A stretch of 28,095 nt of DNA from Alphaproteobacteria bacterium. Lineage in GTDB: Bacteria > Pseudomonadota > Alphaproteobacteria > Micavibrionales > Micavibrionaceae. Location of the stretch: the NCBI GenBank assembly GCA_002701555.1, contig NZVS01000019.1, positions 1 through 28,095 of the forward strand, written 5' to 3'. Position numbers and translations under genes: made by a program. Shown here in pieces: positions 1 to 7,923 of the stretch; the stretch's first letter is position 1, and the number at the start of each line of letters is the position of its first letter. The notes beneath the pieces were generated by a model. That model saw only the letters and a list, made by a program, of their open reading frames with translations, was not told the DNA's origin and did no database searches.

Positions 1-281
1 AAAATCTCCGTAAAAAAAGCCGGGCTAACCCAACCTTTCGTATCAAAATGAAAACTCATATTTCAATGAAGATATTTAGATTATCAGGATTAAATCCTCT
101 AAGTCAATATCTTTTTTTAAATCTTATTTTCAATCTGATTTTTGTCGACGTTTTAAAGAGCGTTTAAAAGTTCTTCGCCGCGTCGAGGTCGGATATATAT
201 CCAACATATCGGACCCTGTCAAACATCTTTTTCACTTTTTTTCACTTTTTTTCAAAAAAAGATGTTTTTTATGCATTTTTC
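1..281. other. AT-rich intergenic region at the window edge
   Basis: No convincing coding frame or RNA gene is visible between the window edge and the stop codon of the lipoprotein gene. The stretch is AT-rich. It holds an inverted repeat with T-tracts in its loop (221-267, listed separately) and an imperfect inverted repeat around 188-214, where arms GTCGGATAT and ATATCGGAC pair at 8 of 9 positions. The second could be an operator, but nothing confirms this. The region may include the 3' or 5' flank of a gene outside the window. Confidence 0.5.
221..267 (+). repeat. Inverted repeat with tandem T-tract loop (possible terminator)
   Basis: The arms AAACATCTTTTT (221-232) and AAAAAGATGTTT (256-267) are complementary. 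The right arm continues into a T-run on the plus strand, which is the form of an intrinsic terminator for plus-strand transcription entering from outside the window. The stem has very few G/C pairs, so it would be weak. Two exact tandem copies of a 10-bp unit, TTCACTTTTT (231-240 and 241-250), fill the loop and phase T-tracts at about one helical turn. The minus-strand lipoprotein gene ends just to its right, but no U-run follows the hairpin in that direction. Confidence 0.35.
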
Positions 282-890
282 CTAATTTAAATCGCCAAAG
301 AAGCGCTGAATACTTTCTTGGGTGACTTCACGTAAAGCTTGCTCAAATGCCGATACTATTTCAGTTTCAGTATTTGCCCGCGCCGGCACCGCACGGCTTA
401 AAACGAGTTTATTCAAGGTTTCGCCATTATTCCTATCACGTAGTGTCATAAGGAAGGTAACGCGAATGACAGGCGGTTCAGAAGCCTCATAGCCCGAGTA
501 TTCAGCCTGAAAGTCTCGTACTGTTGTCATGAGATCCCAATCAGCAGCTGATTGATAATCTTCCTCCACCACGCTGTTAAGAGGTAATTTATTTTCATAG
601 CTGGCCTGCAAGAAGCTCGCTAAAACATCTTCCAATTGCGCTGCCCATTCAGCGCCACTAATAAAATCCAAAGTCCTGTCCGCTTTAAGAACTGCTATTT
701 TTTCTGTATTAAGGCCAGGCTCTATTTCCGGTTTTCTTATAGCAATTTCTGGTGTCGGCCGATCAGAAGCTATATTCACACCCGCCGGCACAGGTTTTAA
801 AACATACAAAGAAGGAGCCTTTTCTGCCCTTTCCAAAACACTACATCCGGCAAGTATGAGCATAAGGACACATAAATATAGATTCTTCAT
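282..890 (-). CDS. ABC-type transport auxiliary lipoprotein (MCE/Mla system)
   Basis: Predicted outer-membrane-targeted lipoprotein of the ABC_trans_aux (PqiC/DUF330-like) family, 202 residues. These proteins accompany MCE transporters and are thought to link the inner-membrane complex to the outer membrane. The N-terminus has a short hydrophobic signal and a clear lipobox, LAGC, with Cys16 as the lipidated residue. The mature part has the family's layout: an early 'PSLYVLKPV' strand, an 'IAVLKADRTLDFISGAEWA' segment in the middle, and a conserved-looking C-terminal helix with 'FEQALREVTQESIQRFF'. Its ATG overlaps the stop of the upstream mlaD-like gene by one base (TAATG), so translation is probably coupled. 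It is the last gene of the run. Family call from motif layout and context; substrate unknown. Confidence 0.85.
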   Translation of the reverse strand: MKNLYLCVLMLILAGCSVLERAEKAPSLYVLKPVPAGVNIASDRPTPEIAIRKPEIEPGLNTEKIAVLKADRTLDFISGAEWAAQLEDVLASFLQASYENKLPLNSVVEEDYQSAADWDLMTTVRDFQAEYSGYEASEPPVIRVTFLMTLRDRNNGETLNKLVLSRAVPARANTETEIVSAFEQALREVTQESIQRFFGDLN

Positions 891-1771
891 TATCTAGGTA
901 ACTCCACTCCAGATTTTTGTTTCTTATATATAAGCGAGGACGGATCATCTTTTAACTCACGTGCCAACGCATTGACCGCAGCAGCAGCGTCGCGGGTCTC
1001 TTCTATCAGTTTAGAAAATTGCCTCAGGTCTTCATCAAAAAACCGGTCGACATTATTTTCATTTCGGGCAAGTACCTTATCAAGCCTTGCCACCAACTCC
1101 GACGTTCTTTCTGCTGTTTCTTGCGCAGAGGCTGATACACTTTCTGCCTGTACGGTTATGCCGTTGACCCTTTGCGTGATTTCCTCAAAATGCGCTGACG
1201 CAGCTGCCACATCCTGACTGATACGGGATATATTATCGAGCGTCTGGCTCAAACCTTCCATATTCTCTTTATTAATTACCGCTTCCAGTTTTTCGGTAAT
1301 TTTAAGAATATTGTCTATAATTTCGGGAACATCATCAAACAGACGGTCCAAGGTAGAGGACGAAGCCTCGATCACAGGGTATTTCTGACCTGGCTGCCTT
1401 TCAATAGGTCCTGCATTCAGGTTTTCAGTGACGAGTTCTATGAAGGCAACACCTGTAATACCTTTAGGTTTTAACTGGGCATCAGTTGTTTTCGTAACCG
1501 GTGTTTCCGTATCCACTTCCACATCGACCATAATTGTATCAGGCCGACTTGGTTCGAAACGAATATCCGTAATCCGCCCGACATCAACGCCCTTGTAATT
1601 GACCTGCCCCCCCTCACTCAAGCCATTTACGGAACCGGAAAAATGAATAGTGTAGTGATTATATTTACGGTCATCGAAACTACCGGCATACCAGGCGAGA
1701 AAGGCGAAAATGCCGACAAGTCCAGCAAGTACGAATGCGCCAACGATTGTGTAATTTACGTGCCTGTCCAT
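890..1771 (-). CDS. MlaD-like MCE-domain substrate-binding protein
   Basis: Inner-membrane-anchored MCE protein, 293 residues, the periplasmic lipid-binding component of an Mla-type ABC transporter. One N-terminal transmembrane helix spans about residues 8-28. It is followed by a single MCE domain (about 38-118) containing 'GLSEGGQVNYKGVDVGRI', the typical MCE core, and 'KPKGITGVAFIELV'. The long C-terminal region (about 140-275) is predicted helical and rich in Ala, Glu, Ser and Thr, as in MCE proteins that form a periplasmic tunnel or needle; it is much longer than in E. coli MlaD (183 aa). A GAGG Shine-Dalgarno lies about 8 bases before the ATG. The gene starts 7 bases after the ATPase gene and overlaps the lipoprotein gene by one base. 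Family is clear; the transported lipid is not inferable. Confidence 0.92.
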   Translation of the reverse strand: MDRHVNYTIVGAFVLAGLVGIFAFLAWYAGSFDDRKYNHYTIHFSGSVNGLSEGGQVNYKGVDVGRITDIRFEPSRPDTIMVDVEVDTETPVTKTTDAQLKPKGITGVAFIELVTENLNAGPIERQPGQKYPVIEASSSTLDRLFDDVPEIIDNILKITEKLEAVINKENMEGLSQTLDNISRISQDVAAASAHFEEITQRVNGITVQAESVSASAQETAERTSELVARLDKVLARNENNVDRFFDEDLRQFSKLIEETRDAAAAVNALARELKDDPSSLIYKKQKSGVELPR

Positions 1772-1778
1772 AGCATCC

Positions 1779-2552
1779 TCAACTGCTTTGCCTTGCCTCT
1801 TTCAGGGCACGCATTCGCTCACCGTGAAAATAGTTTTGTATCCATTCATTTTCATGCTCCATGATACCGTTAAGGGTGTCAACGGTTATCTTCTTGTCGA
1901 CGAGCACTGCCACGCGGTCACATACTTTCACCAAAGTATCAATATCGTGGGTTATAATAACTATTGTTAGACCCAGATTCTCCTTTAGGGAAATAATGAG
2001 ATCATCAAAGGCCGAAGCAGAAATGGGGTCCAGTCCGGCTGTAGGCTCATCCAAAAACAAGATATCGGGATCAAGTACCATAGCACGCGCCAGAGCGACG
2101 CGCTTGACCATGCCTCCCGAAAGCTCAGACGGATACTTGTTATAGGCTTGCTTATCAAGCCCTACCGCTTGCAGCTTGCTAACTGCCACCTGCCTGGCAA
2201 GCTCCTTGTCAATATCGTAATGCTCTACTATTGGCAACTCAACATTCTCGACAACACTAAGAGCCGAAAACAAGGCGCCACCCTGAAACATGACACCCCA
2301 ATGCTCGTAAAAACCCAGAACCTCCTCCTGTGTCATTTGGACAATATCTTGCCCTTTAAATATGACTTCGCCTTCATTAGGTTTATGTAGACCCAAAATA
2401 GACTGGATGAGAACGGATTTACCGGAACCGGAGGCCCCGACAATACCAATTATTTCATTTTTCCTGATTGAAAGATTCAAACCATCGTGAATCGTTTGTG
2501 ACCCGAAACGGTTCACAAGATTTTTAATATTAATAAGCGCGGCATCACTCAT
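1779..2552 (-). CDS. MlaF-like ABC transporter ATPase
   Basis: Cytoplasmic ATPase of the MCE/Mla lipid transporter, 257 residues. Visible motifs are Walker A GASGSGKS (39-46), a Q-loop around 90, the ABC signature LSGGM (144-148), Walker B ILFLDEP (164-170) and the switch His202. The sequence 'LSGGMVKRVALARA' is typical of MlaF/Ttg2A, where Met-Val replaces the more common Gln-Arg after the signature Gly. All catalytic motifs are intact, so it should be active. It is tightly followed by the mlaD-like and lipoprotein genes. It is separated from the permease gene by two small genes, which is not the usual Mla order. Confidence 0.93.
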   Translation of the reverse strand: MSDAALINIKNLVNRFGSQTIHDGLNLSIRKNEIIGIVGASGSGKSVLIQSILGLHKPNEGEVIFKGQDIVQMTQEEVLGFYEHWGVMFQGGALFSALSVVENVELPIVEHYDIDKELARQVAVSKLQAVGLDKQAYNKYPSELSGGMVKRVALARAMVLDPDILFLDEPTAGLDPISASAFDDLIISLKENLGLTIVIITHDIDTLVKVCDRVAVLVDKKITVDTLNGIMEHENEWIQNYFHGERMRALKEARQSS

Positions 2553-2601
2553 GATAGAGACTATAGAGCGATTAAATAAAAAAATCTAAATTTCTTTTTA
2601 A

Positions 2602-2904
2602 TTAAGAAACAGTCGGAGCCTCATGTGCGTTGCTTTCCTCAAGCCAGTTTTTCCAGGCCTCAATACGCGATGTATCTGATATGCAGAACATGTCACCCAT
2701 CTCGATTCGGACAGAACCATTTTCAAGTGACGTTAAGTTCGTGACTGACTCAGGAGAAATACATTTATAAGGGTCGAAGCCGGCATCATTGGCGGTTTGA
2801 AAAATACAAAGCTGATCAGAATTGTCTACGTCCATTACAGATCTAAGAAATTCAGTCCTTAAAAACATTTCCGAGCACCGATGCAATCTTGGGTGTGAGG
2901 GCAT
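2602..2904 (-). CDS. Hypothetical protein, paralogue of the gene at 3015-3425
   Basis: Unrecognised 100-residue soluble protein with no signal peptide or membrane segment. A very good Shine-Dalgarno (AAAGGGAGG) precedes the ATG, so it is very likely translated. It is visibly related to the neighbouring 136-residue protein. Both begin with a 'HP(R/K)L' segment and a helix ending in 'MD', then share 'GFDPYKC' versus 'GFDKYRC', then an 'EAWKNWLEE' versus 'EDWQEWLTL' element. This points to a local duplication. Both lie between the MlaE-like and MlaF-like genes on the same strand. No function can be assigned. Position alone allows an accessory role in lipid transport, but a TTGACT/TATAGT promoter candidate just upstream would let it be expressed separately. 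Confidence 0.8.
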   Translation of the reverse strand: MPSHPRLHRCSEMFLRTEFLRSVMDVDNSDQLCIFQTANDAGFDPYKCISPESVTNLTSLENGSVRIEMGDMFCISDTSRIEAWKNWLEESNAHEAPTVS

Positions 2905-2948
2905 AAAAGCCTCCCTTTCTAAATTATTATAATTTTTATTATGGTAAC

Positions 2949-2979
2949 ACTATATCCAATAAGAAAATTTGTTAGTCAA
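2949..2979 (-). promoter_or_regulatory. Candidate sigma70 promoter upstream of the 100-aa gene
   Basis: On the minus strand, TTGACT (2974-2979) is followed after 19 bases by TATAGT (2949-2954). Each hexamer matches the consensus at 5 of 6 positions, but the spacer is two bases longer than optimal. It lies in the 110-bp gap between the two paralogous small genes, about 45 bases upstream of the 100-aa gene's start. The AT-rich background makes chance occurrence possible. Confidence 0.35.
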
Positions 2980-3014
2980 ATACAAGATGTGACGCACCGC
3001 ATTAAGGCCAAGGT

Positions 3015-3425
3015 TCAACGGGGCCTGAAATGTTTGTCCATTCCCGATTCTTCTAAAACGTCCAAATTCCACTCACTTGTATAAATGGATCCGGCTTTAA
3101 CTTCCCCTAATTCAAGCGTCAACCACTCCTGCCAATCTTCTAGGGGGGCATCAGACCCGAATGATGTCTCACTAACTTTATAAGGCCCGTTGTCCAGAAA
3201 AGATTCTGGTGTAGACAATATAACAGAACATCCTTTCCGCGAGACACGATGATAAATCATAGAGATTTTCCGGGAATCAACGCATCTGTATTTATCAAAA
3301 CCTTCTTTATCTGATAAAGGACCCAAATCTTCTTTCGCCAAAAAGCGTGAATCCATTTTTTTGCCAAGAAATGCCCGGCGTAAAATCAATTCCGTTTCCT
3401 CTAAAAGCTTAGGATGTTTATGCAT
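3015..3425 (-). CDS. Hypothetical protein, paralogue of the gene at 2602-2904
   Basis: Unrecognised 136-residue soluble protein, predicted cytoplasmic. Its first ~100 residues align by eye with the shorter neighbour: 'HPKLLEETELILRRAFLGKKMD' corresponds to the partner's opening helix, 'GFDKYRC' to 'GFDPYKC', and 'LEDWQEWLTLE' to 'IEAWKNWLEE'. It carries a further ~35-residue C-terminal tail (from about 'VKAGSIYTSEWNLDV') that the partner lacks. The ATG has an AAGG-type ribosome-binding site, and a weak promoter candidate lies upstream. It sits downstream of the permease gene with an 86-bp gap, loose for a strict operon. Function unknown. Confidence 0.78.
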   Translation of the reverse strand: MHKHPKLLEETELILRRAFLGKKMDSRFLAKEDLGPLSDKEGFDKYRCVDSRKISMIYHRVSRKGCSVILSTPESFLDNGPYKVSETSFGSDAPLEDWQEWLTLELGEVKAGSIYTSEWNLDVLEESGMDKHFRPR

Positions 3426-3455
3426 AACCTTAACCCTTCATATTAAGGTCAAAGT

Positions 3456-3483
3456 TATATATTTTATTTATGTAAATGGTCAA
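3456..3483 (-). promoter_or_regulatory. Weak candidate promoter upstream of the 136-aa gene
   Basis: On the minus strand TTGACC (3478-3483) is followed after 16 bases by TATATA (3456-3461). The match is moderate (5/6 and 4/6) in an AT-rich gap, so this is only a candidate. If real, the small gene pair is not simply read through from the permease gene. Confidence 0.25.
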
Positions 3484-3511
3484 CATTAAACGTTTTTGCA
3501 GCGCAACGTAA

Positions 3512-4663
3512 TTATATACCCAGCTTTACGAAGAGCATGGAAAAAAGTGCATCTGCAAATATAACTAGGAATATTGCCTTCACTACTGATGATGTAGTCA
3601 TATTACCAACGCTTTCAGCAGAACCCTTAACCATCATACCGCAATGCGTGGCAACAAAGGCTATCAGAAAGCCAAAAAACGGCGCTTTGATCATGCCCGT
3701 CAAGAATGTCCAAACCGTAATGCCATTTCTCGTTTGCTCGATAAATCTTTCGAGTGGAATATCTACAAGCAAGGCAATGGAAAAAGCGCCACCTATCAAC
3801 CCTGCAATATCAGCGAAGAAAGTCAGCACAGGAAGAACAATAACAAGAGCACATATACGGGGCAGCACCAATATTTGCATGGGGTTTAGTCCCATTGTGT
3901 TCATAGCGTCTACTTCTTCATTCAGCTTCATAACCCCGATTTCAGCGGCAAATGCACTTCCAGATCTACCAGCCACCATGATTGCCGTTAACAAAACACC
4001 CATTTCACGTAAAATTGATATTGCTGTAAGGTTAACAGTGAAAATTTCTGCCCCAAAAGCGCGCAGTTGCACTACGCCTTGATAGGCAAGCACAATACTT
4101 ATTAGAAAAGCCATCAACATTACGATGGGAAGGGCATCGATTCCAGCCTCATGCACATGTCTGACCACAGACCTTAAGCGGAATTGGCTTGGGTTTAGGA
4201 TACTTTTTACAATCTCTACACAGATTTGCCCAAAATAATGCAAAAGATCGCGGATTAGAAAAAGTAGGTTTACTGATGCTTCTCCCAAGCGGTTAAGCAA
4301 GTAAACTGTTGTAATTTCAGGAGTGTGCACTTTCTCTTTTTGAGGATTAGTATTCTCAAGCATTTGAAAATAGCGACTATGTTTTTCTTCCAAATTTCGA
4401 AACCGTATGGGAATTCCGGTTTCTTCAAGATCTTTTAGCTTATCGTGAACAACAATTGCACCGGACGTATCAATTTTGTCCAATTCCGAACCATCAAAAA
4501 TGATTGCACTCGCATCCCCCAAATCATCCGCTGCAGTATCAAGCATATGAGGGAGTTTTTTTGCATTTTCAAGCACCCAGCAGCCTTTGAGCTCAATGAT
4601 CAGGCCTTCATCTGTTTCATGACGGGTAAAGCTTGCTGTCTTATTATCTTCTGAATTTTGCAT
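3512..4663 (-). CDS. MlaE-like permease with N-terminal STAS domain
   Basis: Inner-membrane permease of an MCE/Mla lipid transporter, about 383 residues from the ATG at 4663. The N-terminal ~110 residues form a STAS-like domain ('IIFDGSELDKIDTSGAIVVHD' resembles the STAS loop), corresponding to separate MlaB in E. coli. The rest is an MlaE/YrbE permease with about five to six membrane helices and the hallmark stretch 'VAGRSGSAFAAEIGVMKLNEEVDAM', followed by 'MGLNPMQILVLPR'. An in-frame TTG at 4681 would add six residues but has no better ribosome-binding site, so I chose the ATG. It follows the DUF1489 gene closely on the same strand. STAS-permease fusions are common in alphaproteobacteria. 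The direction and identity of the lipid cargo are not shown by sequence. Confidence 0.92.
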   Translation of the reverse strand: MQNSEDNKTASFTRHETDEGLIIELKGCWVLENAKKLPHMLDTAADDLGDASAIIFDGSELDKIDTSGAIVVHDKLKDLEETGIPIRFRNLEEKHSRYFQMLENTNPQKEKVHTPEITTVYLLNRLGEASVNLLFLIRDLLHYFGQICVEIVKSILNPSQFRLRSVVRHVHEAGIDALPIVMLMAFLISIVLAYQGVVQLRAFGAEIFTVNLTAISILREMGVLLTAIMVAGRSGSAFAAEIGVMKLNEEVDAMNTMGLNPMQILVLPRICALVIVLPVLTFFADIAGLIGGAFSIALLVDIPLERFIEQTRNGITVWTFLTGMIKAPFFGFLIAFVATHCGMMVKGSAESVGNMTTSSVVKAIFLVIFADALFSMLFVKLGI

Positions 4664-4707
4664 CTGTCTTAAATTACACAAGGGAATAGGTTTCGAATAG
4701 CCTTAAA

Positions 4708-5139
4708 TTATAATAACCCCAATTCCCTTAGCTCTTTTTCCATTTCAGGATCAATATCACTATCTTTTTCTCCAAGATATTCGCCAATATCCTTTGGTGT
4801 TTTATGCGGCTCAAAATATCTCCACCCCTGAAAAGGCTTGTGTGGAACAGGTATTGTTCTTATCAGTTGTGGGTCCAGATATATATAGCAACGGCTACCC
4901 TCGGTTTTTGTTTCTACTATTTCCGAATCTAAAATTAATTGGCGTGCTTGTATAACTCGTTTGATAATCCAATACACTGAGCCACCTTTTTTTAATTCGT
5001 CGCTTCGGGTGGGTTTTCTTTTTGTAGATATGAGGGGCACAACCTGCCCATCCAGCATTGCCGTAAACCTTTTCTGTCTTTGAGAAAGCGTATAAAGGCT
5101 ATCACAACCGACGGCGGGGCGGAGCAAGTTAATCGTCAT
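4708..5139 (-). CDS. DUF1489 family protein
   Basis: Protein of the DUF1489 family (COG5458), 143 residues, conserved in alphaproteobacteria and of unknown biochemical function. The recognisable signature runs along the whole protein: an N-terminal 'INLLRPAVGCDSL', a central 'GGSVYWIIKRVIQARQLILD', then 'YLDPQLIRTIPVPHKPFQGWRYF'. No signal peptide or membrane segment is visible, so it is probably cytoplasmic. It starts with ATG, is divergent from the SLBB export gene across a 113-bp gap, and is the first gene of the minus-strand run leading into the Mla genes. Co-transcription with mlaE is plausible given the small gap. Confidence 0.85.
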   Translation of the reverse strand: MTINLLRPAVGCDSLYTLSQRQKRFTAMLDGQVVPLISTKRKPTRSDELKKGGSVYWIIKRVIQARQLILDSEIVETKTEGSRCYIYLDPQLIRTIPVPHKPFQGWRYFEPHKTPKDIGEYLGEKDSDIDPEMEKELRELGLL

Positions 5140-5177
5140 AATATACTATCTAGGTTTTTTGTTTTCATCTTAAAGGA

Positions 5178-5206
5178 TTAACAAGTTTTAAAAGACAAGG
5201 TATAGT
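5178..5206 (+). promoter_or_regulatory. Sigma70-like promoter for the SLBB export gene
   Basis: TTAACA (5178-5183) and TATAGT (5201-5206) are separated by exactly 17 bases. Each matches the sigma70 consensus at 5 of 6 positions. Transcription would start near 5213, giving a leader of about 40 bases before the ATG at 5253. This is the strongest promoter-like signal I found in the window. It overlaps a repeated 9-bp element. Confidence 0.6.
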
Positions 5207-5216
5207 CTTAAAAGAC
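5188..5216 (+). repeat. Direct repeat TTAAAAGAC x2, 20 bp apart, over the promoter
   Basis: TTAAAAGAC occurs at 5188-5196 and again at 5208-5216. The 20-bp period is close to two helical turns, so both copies face the same side of the DNA. A related TTAAAGGAT lies at 5170-5178. The copies bracket the -10 hexamer: one sits in the spacer and one at the expected transcription start. That is a typical placement for a repressor operator. No regulator is identified. Confidence 0.4.
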
Positions 5217-5252
5217 CGATTCGGTAAAATTCATCACCACCCCTCTATTTTT

Positions 5253-7877
5253 ATGCGTAAATCCCGTACAGACTTTGCGAAATTAGGTTCAAGCGCAAGT
5301 TTTTTAGTTTTTGCTGTAGCCTTGGCGGCCTTTTCAGTAACAGCCAAGGCGCAAACATTGGAGGCACATGATTTCGCGCCCTGGATGTCCGAGCGCGACC
5401 TTACCCTCGATCCCCAGCTCCTGACAGAAGATGATCTAGCCCACCGCTTTCTGCCGGAACGAACGCCAGATTATAATAAAATTTCTAGCGTTAGCGAGAC
5501 AACACCTTCACAAATCTCTGCTGCCTCATCTTTGGAAGCATTCTATGCCAGACGGATTGCCCAACCTTTAAATCAGTTTGGATATTCACTTTTCGAAAAC
5601 ACCGATGCTCAAACGCCAAATCAAATTTATGGAATAGCCTCCGGTGCAGTTCAAGACAATGTCATATTAGGGTCTGGCGACCGCCTCGAAATCATTACTC
5701 GCGGTCAAAGAAACACTCGGCAAACCTACCTTGTGGATAGGCAGGGAACACTTATTGCTGACGACTTGCCACCCATTATCGTGTCAGGCATGACACTTGA
5801 ACAGCTAAGACAGAGACTCGCGCTCGAAGCTGGCAACATGGTTAATACTGAGATTTTCGTTAACCTCTCTGAGCTAAGGTCAACCTCAGTTTTGGTGGTC
5901 GGGCAGGTCAAAAGTCCCGGCCGTCAGATACTATCAGCAGGCCAAACCGTTCTAGATGCCCTTATTGCAGCAGGCGGTATCGACAAATCCGGCAGCTTGC
6001 GCCAGATAAAGCTTGTACGTCACGGCCGCACTCAAATTATAGATCTCTACTCCCTCCTATTGAATGGAAGGGGCGCCTCCGATCTCGGAATACGCGAAGG
6101 TGACCGCATCGTAATTCCCCCGGTTGGCCCTACCCTTGCTGTGGCCGGGGATGTCAAGCAACCCGCTATATTCGAATTGTTATCACAAATAAATGGTTTG
6201 TGGCAGCCTGAAGGAGATAAGGCAGAAACACTCTCACTTAATGATCTTCTTGCCTTATCAGGTGGCGTGATATCACCTTCCGAATACAGGTTTTTACATT
6301 TGCAAATGACCAGCAACGGTACTGAAGAAGCCACTGAAATTAAAGACCCTGATGCCCGCCTTTTCTCAGATGGATCAATCCTTATGGTGTCGCGCCGCAT
6401 GGAAACCAGAACAGGAACAGTTGAACTATTAGGGCAAGCTCGGCAAACAGGGCTTCACTCAGTCGCAAAAAGCAAAACGCTGCGAGATCTTCTTCCAGGG
6501 CCGGATGTCTTTGAAAGGGATATATATCCCTTATTCGGAATTATAGAGAAATGGGATAAAAAGACCTTATCATCTTTTTACACGCCCTTCTCCCCGTTGA
6601 AAATCATGCGGGGAGAGGAAAATATAGCACTCAATGAGGGGGATAAAGTTCACCTCTTTTCCCGCAATCAGATAAATGAATTGAAAAACAATCCCCTCAA
6701 TAAGGTAAATGAAATAGAGCCTGCAGCAGGGTCAAATATACAAGAATTTGGATCGTCTGAGAACAATAGCGTTGACCCAGCGCTAGAATCAGTCATGCAC
6801 GATTACTCAATCACAGTTAAAGGAGCAGTTCGCCATCCTGGCTACTATCCAATTTCAGGGGACGCCTCGCTAGATGACGTAATCTCTATGGCTGGCGGAA
6901 TGAAACGCAATGCCTCAAGAAACGATATTGAGATTACATCTATCGTCAGCCCAGACGGACGAGTTAAAAATATCAATTCAGATATACTGCCCCACGATAT
7001 TGCCATAGATGATATTCGTAAAAATATATTTGAAGATAAGGCGGTCAGAAGAAATATTGATCTCGCCATGATCAACTTAGAAAATATTACATTAAAAGCC
7101 GGAGATACTCTAAAAGTTAAAGAGCAAGATTCCCAGCTAACATCCAACTCTATTAAGATTGGTGGCGCTGTAAAGTATCCAGGCGAATATGATCTGATGC
7201 CTGGTGATACGTATTTAACATTAATGGAAAGAGCCGGGGGGTTAACAGCCCAAGCCTATCCTCAAGGTACAATTTTTAGTCGTCAAAGCGAGAGAATCCG
7301 GGAAGAAAAAAGATTTAAAGCTAAGGCCCGGGAAATGGAAGCAAGTCTTTCTGCAATGTTACAAGCCGAAGATGACTTTAACGCTGAAGAAGTGCGTACA
7401 GTGCAAGGTCTCATAGATGAGTTAAAAAATGCAAATGCAGTAGGTCGTATTACTATTGAAGGTGAACCAGCCATATTGCAACATGACCCGAATCTTGACT
7501 TCCTTCTCGAAGATGGTGATCGTATTTTTATACCGCAACGACCAACCACAGTGAGGGTAGCAGGTGAAGTGCTTTCGCCTGCTGCATTATTCTTCCGAGA
7601 TGAAAAAAGCCCTAATAATTATATTGATGAAGCAGGCGGCTTTACGTACCATGCTGACACAAGTAGAACCTTTGTAGTGTATCCTGATGGAAGCGCTAAA
7701 CCTCTACGTGTTAGCTACTGGAATCAAACTGCGGATTTCATACCCCCCGGCTCAACTATTATCGTGCCCAGAGATCCAAAACCTTTCGATTTCATGGAAA
7801 GTGTCAAGGATGTCTCTCAGATTTTAGCTAATTTAGCAATTACGACTGCACTTACCGAAGATTTAGGTGAAGACTAA
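5253..7877 (+). CDS. Polysaccharide export protein with multiple SLBB domains
   Basis: Large periplasmic/outer-membrane export component for an exopolysaccharide, 874 residues. It has an N-terminal signal peptide (hydrophobic 'FLVFAVALAAFSV', cleavage likely after AKA) but no lipobox cysteine, unlike Wza. A Wza-type Poly_export domain covers about 130-210 ('ILGSGDRLEII', 'VDRQGTL'). It is followed by about six SLBB/beta-grasp units beginning near residues 210, 293, 388, 520, 634 and 767, each with a strand like 'VxGxVxxPG' and often a later 'AGG'. The protein is more than twice the length of Wza (379 aa). It is convergent with the glycosyltransferase/Wzz gene set. The Shine-Dalgarno is weak despite the good promoter. 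Family call is secure; the exported polymer is not known. Confidence 0.9.
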   Translation: MRKSRTDFAKLGSSASFLVFAVALAAFSVTAKAQTLEAHDFAPWMSERDLTLDPQLLTEDDLAHRFLPERTPDYNKISSVSETTPSQISAASSLEAFYARRIAQPLNQFGYSLFENTDAQTPNQIYGIASGAVQDNVILGSGDRLEIITRGQRNTRQTYLVDRQGTLIADDLPPIIVSGMTLEQLRQRLALEAGNMVNTEIFVNLSELRSTSVLVVGQVKSPGRQILSAGQTVLDALIAAGGIDKSGSLRQIKLVRHGRTQIIDLYSLLLNGRGASDLGIREGDRIVIPPVGPTLAVAGDVKQPAIFELLSQINGLWQPEGDKAETLSLNDLLALSGGVISPSEYRFLHLQMTSNGTEEATEIKDPDARLFSDGSILMVSRRMETRTGTVELLGQARQTGLHSVAKSKTLRDLLPGPDVFERDIYPLFGIIEKWDKKTLSSFYTPFSPLKIMRGEENIALNEGDKVHLFSRNQINELKNNPLNKVNEIEPAAGSNIQEFGSSENNSVDPALESVMHDYSITVKGAVRHPGYYPISGDASLDDVISMAGGMKRNASRNDIEITSIVSPDGRVKNINSDILPHDIAIDDIRKNIFEDKAVRRNIDLAMINLENITLKAGDTLKVKEQDSQLTSNSIKIGGAVKYPGEYDLMPGDTYLTLMERAGGLTAQAYPQGTIFSRQSERIREEKRFKAKAREMEASLSAMLQAEDDFNAEEVRTVQGLIDELKNANAVGRITIEGEPAILQHDPNLDFLLEDGDRIFIPQRPTTVRVAGEVLSPAALFFRDEKSPNNYIDEAGGFTYHADTSRTFVVYPDGSAKPLRVSYWNQTADFIPPGSTIIVPRDPKPFDFMESVKDVSQILANLAITTALTEDLGED

Positions 7878-7923
7878 TATATAAATATATACGATGCGTG
7901 CTGTATTTATTAAAACTCAGAAA

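Noticed and set aside
145..215. Possible tRNA or structured RNA near the left edge, suggested by short GC-rich stretches
   Set aside because: No cloverleaf arms, T-loop consensus or anticodon stem could be built. Only short imperfect inverted repeats are present.
3537..4082. A 181-codon plus-strand open frame inside the MlaE-like gene
   Set aside because: It lies wholly opposite a clear MlaE permease gene, lacks any family resemblance, and its composition is the mirror of the permease coding strand.
4664..4681. TTG start giving six extra residues on the MlaE-like protein
   Set aside because: An ATG six codons later is the more usual start and the TTG has no better ribosome-binding site.
7878..7923. 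Terminator between the convergent SLBB and GT2 genes
   Set aside because: The short AT-rich gap contains no stem of useful length or U-run after a GC stem.
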